DNA of 8,139 nt from the NCBI GenBank assembly GCA_013336365.1, contig JAAXTT010000062.1, forward strand, positions 1-8,139, read 5' to 3'. The notes beneath the pieces are model-generated. The model was not told the DNA's origin, ran no database searches, and saw nothing but the letters and a program-made list of their open reading frames with translations. Positions 7,012 to 8,139 of the stretch are shown here, piece by piece (the first letter of the stretch is position 1; the number at the start of each line of letters is the position of its first letter). Origin of the DNA: Peptococcaceae bacterium. Lineage in GTDB: Bacteria > Bacillota > Desulfotomaculia > Desulfotomaculales > Desulfocucumaceae. Both the position numbers and the translations under genes were made by a program.

Positions 7012-7020
7012 AGGGAGGAA
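7012..7020 (+). promoter_or_regulatory. Strong ribosome binding site fixing the gatA TTG start
   Basis: AGGGAGGAA contains the core GGAGG at 7014-7018, seven bases before TTG 7026. The gatC stop (7002-7004) is in the same frame, so no start further upstream is possible. The next in-frame ATG lies 13 codons downstream, inside the conserved N-terminus. This site therefore decides the gatA start. Confidence 0.8.
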
Positions 7021-7025
7021 TAGTT

Positions 7026-8139
7026 TTGAGTCTTCATTATTTGACAGCTCATCAGTTGCAAACCATGATGGCCGCCAAGGAAGTCAGTGCTGAGGAGATA
7101 TGTCGGGGAGCTTTGGACAGAATAGAAAAGACCGACAGCAGACTAAAGGCGTTTATCACTGTAACCGGTGAATTGGCTTTAGAACAAGCTCGGGCAGTAG
7201 ATAAAAAAATTGCTGCCGGTGAAACACTGTCACCCTTGGCAGGGATTCCGGTAGCATTAAAGGACAATCTTTGTACTGAAGGAATCAAGACCACCTGTGC
7301 GTCTAAAATATTCGGGAATTTTGTCCCTCCTTATAGTGCAACTGTGGTGGAGAAAATATTATCTCAGGACATGGTTATATTAGGTAAGACAAATATGGAC
7401 GAGTTTGCTATGGGCTCCTCCAATGAAAACTCCAGTTTTTCTCCTGTGTCCAACCCTTGGGATACAGACAGAGTTCCCGGAGGCTCAAGTGGCGGGTCTG
7501 CGGCAGCTACTGCTTCCGGACAGGCAGTTATTGCCTTGGGGTCAGACACCGGAGGCTCCATAAGACAGCCTGCCTCACTATGTGGTGTTGTAGGGCTAAA
7601 GCCTACCTATGGTTCGGTCTCCAGATATGGTTTGATCGCATTTGCCTCTTCCCTGGACCAGATTGGGTCCTTCAGCAGGGATGTTACCGATTGTGCTCTT
7701 GTTATGAATGCAATTTCCTTTCATGATTCAAGGGATTCCACCTCAGCACCCGGGGATAGACCGGATTATACCAGCTTCTTAAACAAAGGTATTAAAGGGC
7801 TGAAGATAGGGGTGCCAAAGGAATATATCGAAGAAGGCATCGATTCTGGAGTACGCCAGGTTATTAATGATGCACTGAAGGTATTGGCAGAGCAGGGAGC
7901 AGAAATAGAGGAAACAAGTCTGCCTCACAGTAAGTATGCGGTACCGGTTTATTATTTGATTGCCCCGGCTGAAGCAAGCTCAAATCTTGCCAGATATGAC
8001 GGGGTTAGATATGGACTTAGGGCAGAAAATCCTGAGGATATTGTGGATATGTATTCCAGAACCCGCAGTCTGGGATTTGGTCCTGAGGTTAAAAGACGTA
8101 TTATGCTGGGCACCTATGCTCTTTCTGCAGGATATTACG
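7026..8139 (+). CDS. gatA: Asp-tRNA(Asn)/Glu-tRNA(Gln) amidotransferase subunit GatA, 5' part (runs off the window)
   Basis: GatA is the amidase-family subunit of GatCAB. It hydrolyses glutamine and sends ammonia to GatB, which amidates Glu-tRNA(Gln) or Asp-tRNA(Asn), so that Gln-tRNA forms without a glutaminyl-tRNA synthetase. The frame is open from 7026 to the right edge, giving 371 complete codons plus one base. The family is about 485 residues, so roughly the last quarter is missing. The amidase-signature triad is intact: Lys79 in GIPVALKD, cis-Ser154 in VPGGSSGGS and nucleophile Ser178 in LGSDTGGSIRQP. The numbering equals that of the Staphylococcus aureus enzyme as I recall it. LGKTNMDEFAMGSSNE (119-134) and GLKPTYGSVSRYGL (190-203) are further family blocks. 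Translation starts at TTG, supported by AGGGAGGA seven bases upstream and homology from the first residues (LTAHQL). gatB would be expected downstream, outside the window. Confidence 0.96.
   Translation, partial: MSLHYLTAHQLQTMMAAKEVSAEEICRGALDRIEKTDSRLKAFITVTGELALEQARAVDKKIAAGETLSPLAGIPVALKDNLCTEGIKTTCASKIFGNFVPPYSATVVEKILSQDMVILGKTNMDEFAMGSSNENSSFSPVSNPWDTDRVPGGSSGGSAAATASGQAVIALGSDTGGSIRQPASLCGVVGLKPTYGSVSRYGLIAFASSLDQIGSFSRDVTDCALVMNAISFHDSRDSTSAPGDRPDYTSFLNKGIKGLKIGVPKEYIEEGIDSGVRQVINDALKVLAEQGAEIEETSLPHSKYAVPVYYLIAPAEASSNLARYDGVRYGLRAENPEDIVDMYSRTRSLGFGPEVKRRIMLGTYALSAGYY

Noticed and set aside
7457..7726. + strand ORF of 89 codons inside gatA
   Set aside because: It is out of frame with an intact amidase-signature gene and rich in Cys, Arg and Trp as expected for a frame shadow.
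1..8139. CRISPR arrays, tRNA or rRNA genes, insertion sequences, prophage or defence genes
   Set aside because: I read both strands for direct-repeat arrays, cloverleaf-like segments, transposase motifs and unexplained ORFs and found none. Nearly all bases are covered by conserved housekeeping genes.

Overview
The window is a stretch of ordinary bacterial chromosome with every gene on the + strand. Its layout and translation signals fit a low-to-mid-GC Bacillota, most likely a clostridial-class anaerobe. The evidence is: the pcrA-ligA-gatC-gatA order known from Bacillus and relatives; strong purine-rich Shine-Dalgarno sites; GTG and TTG start codons; frequent AGA/AGG/ATA codons; and a GatCAB amidotransferase. 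I cannot name genus or species from this sequence.

Region 1 (1-2222) is the 3' end of a histidine operon: hisH (5' part missing), hisA, hisF and hisI. The genes overlap or are spaced by at most 18 bases, so they are very probably co-transcribed and partly translationally coupled. HisI, HisA and HisH-HisF act consecutively on phosphoribosyl-AMP, ProFAR and PRFAR. No hisE follows hisI.

Region 2 (2223-2349) is a 127-base gap with a perfect 15-bp hairpin that lacks a U-tract. It separates the his genes from the DNA-maintenance genes.

Region 3 (2350-6611) holds pcrA (UvrD-like helicase) and ligA (NAD+-dependent DNA ligase), 38 bases apart and probably one transcript. Both appear complete, with all key motifs.

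Region 4 (6612-8139) starts with a good sigma-A-type promoter (TTGCGA, 17 bp, TGCTATAAT). It is followed by gatC and the first 371 codons of gatA, which starts at TTG and runs off the right edge. These encode the C and A subunits of the Asp/Glu-tRNA amidotransferase.

I see no undescribed system here. The most notable anomaly is at the left edge: bases 1-41 form a perfect 17-bp inverted repeat with a 7-nt loop. Its left arm replaces the expected HisH sequence with residues unlike the family, which suggests a fold-back assembly or amplification artefact at a contig end. Other points worth a look are the missing hisE, the U-less hairpin before pcrA, and a 12-bp perfect palindrome sitting on the ambiguous gatC start.
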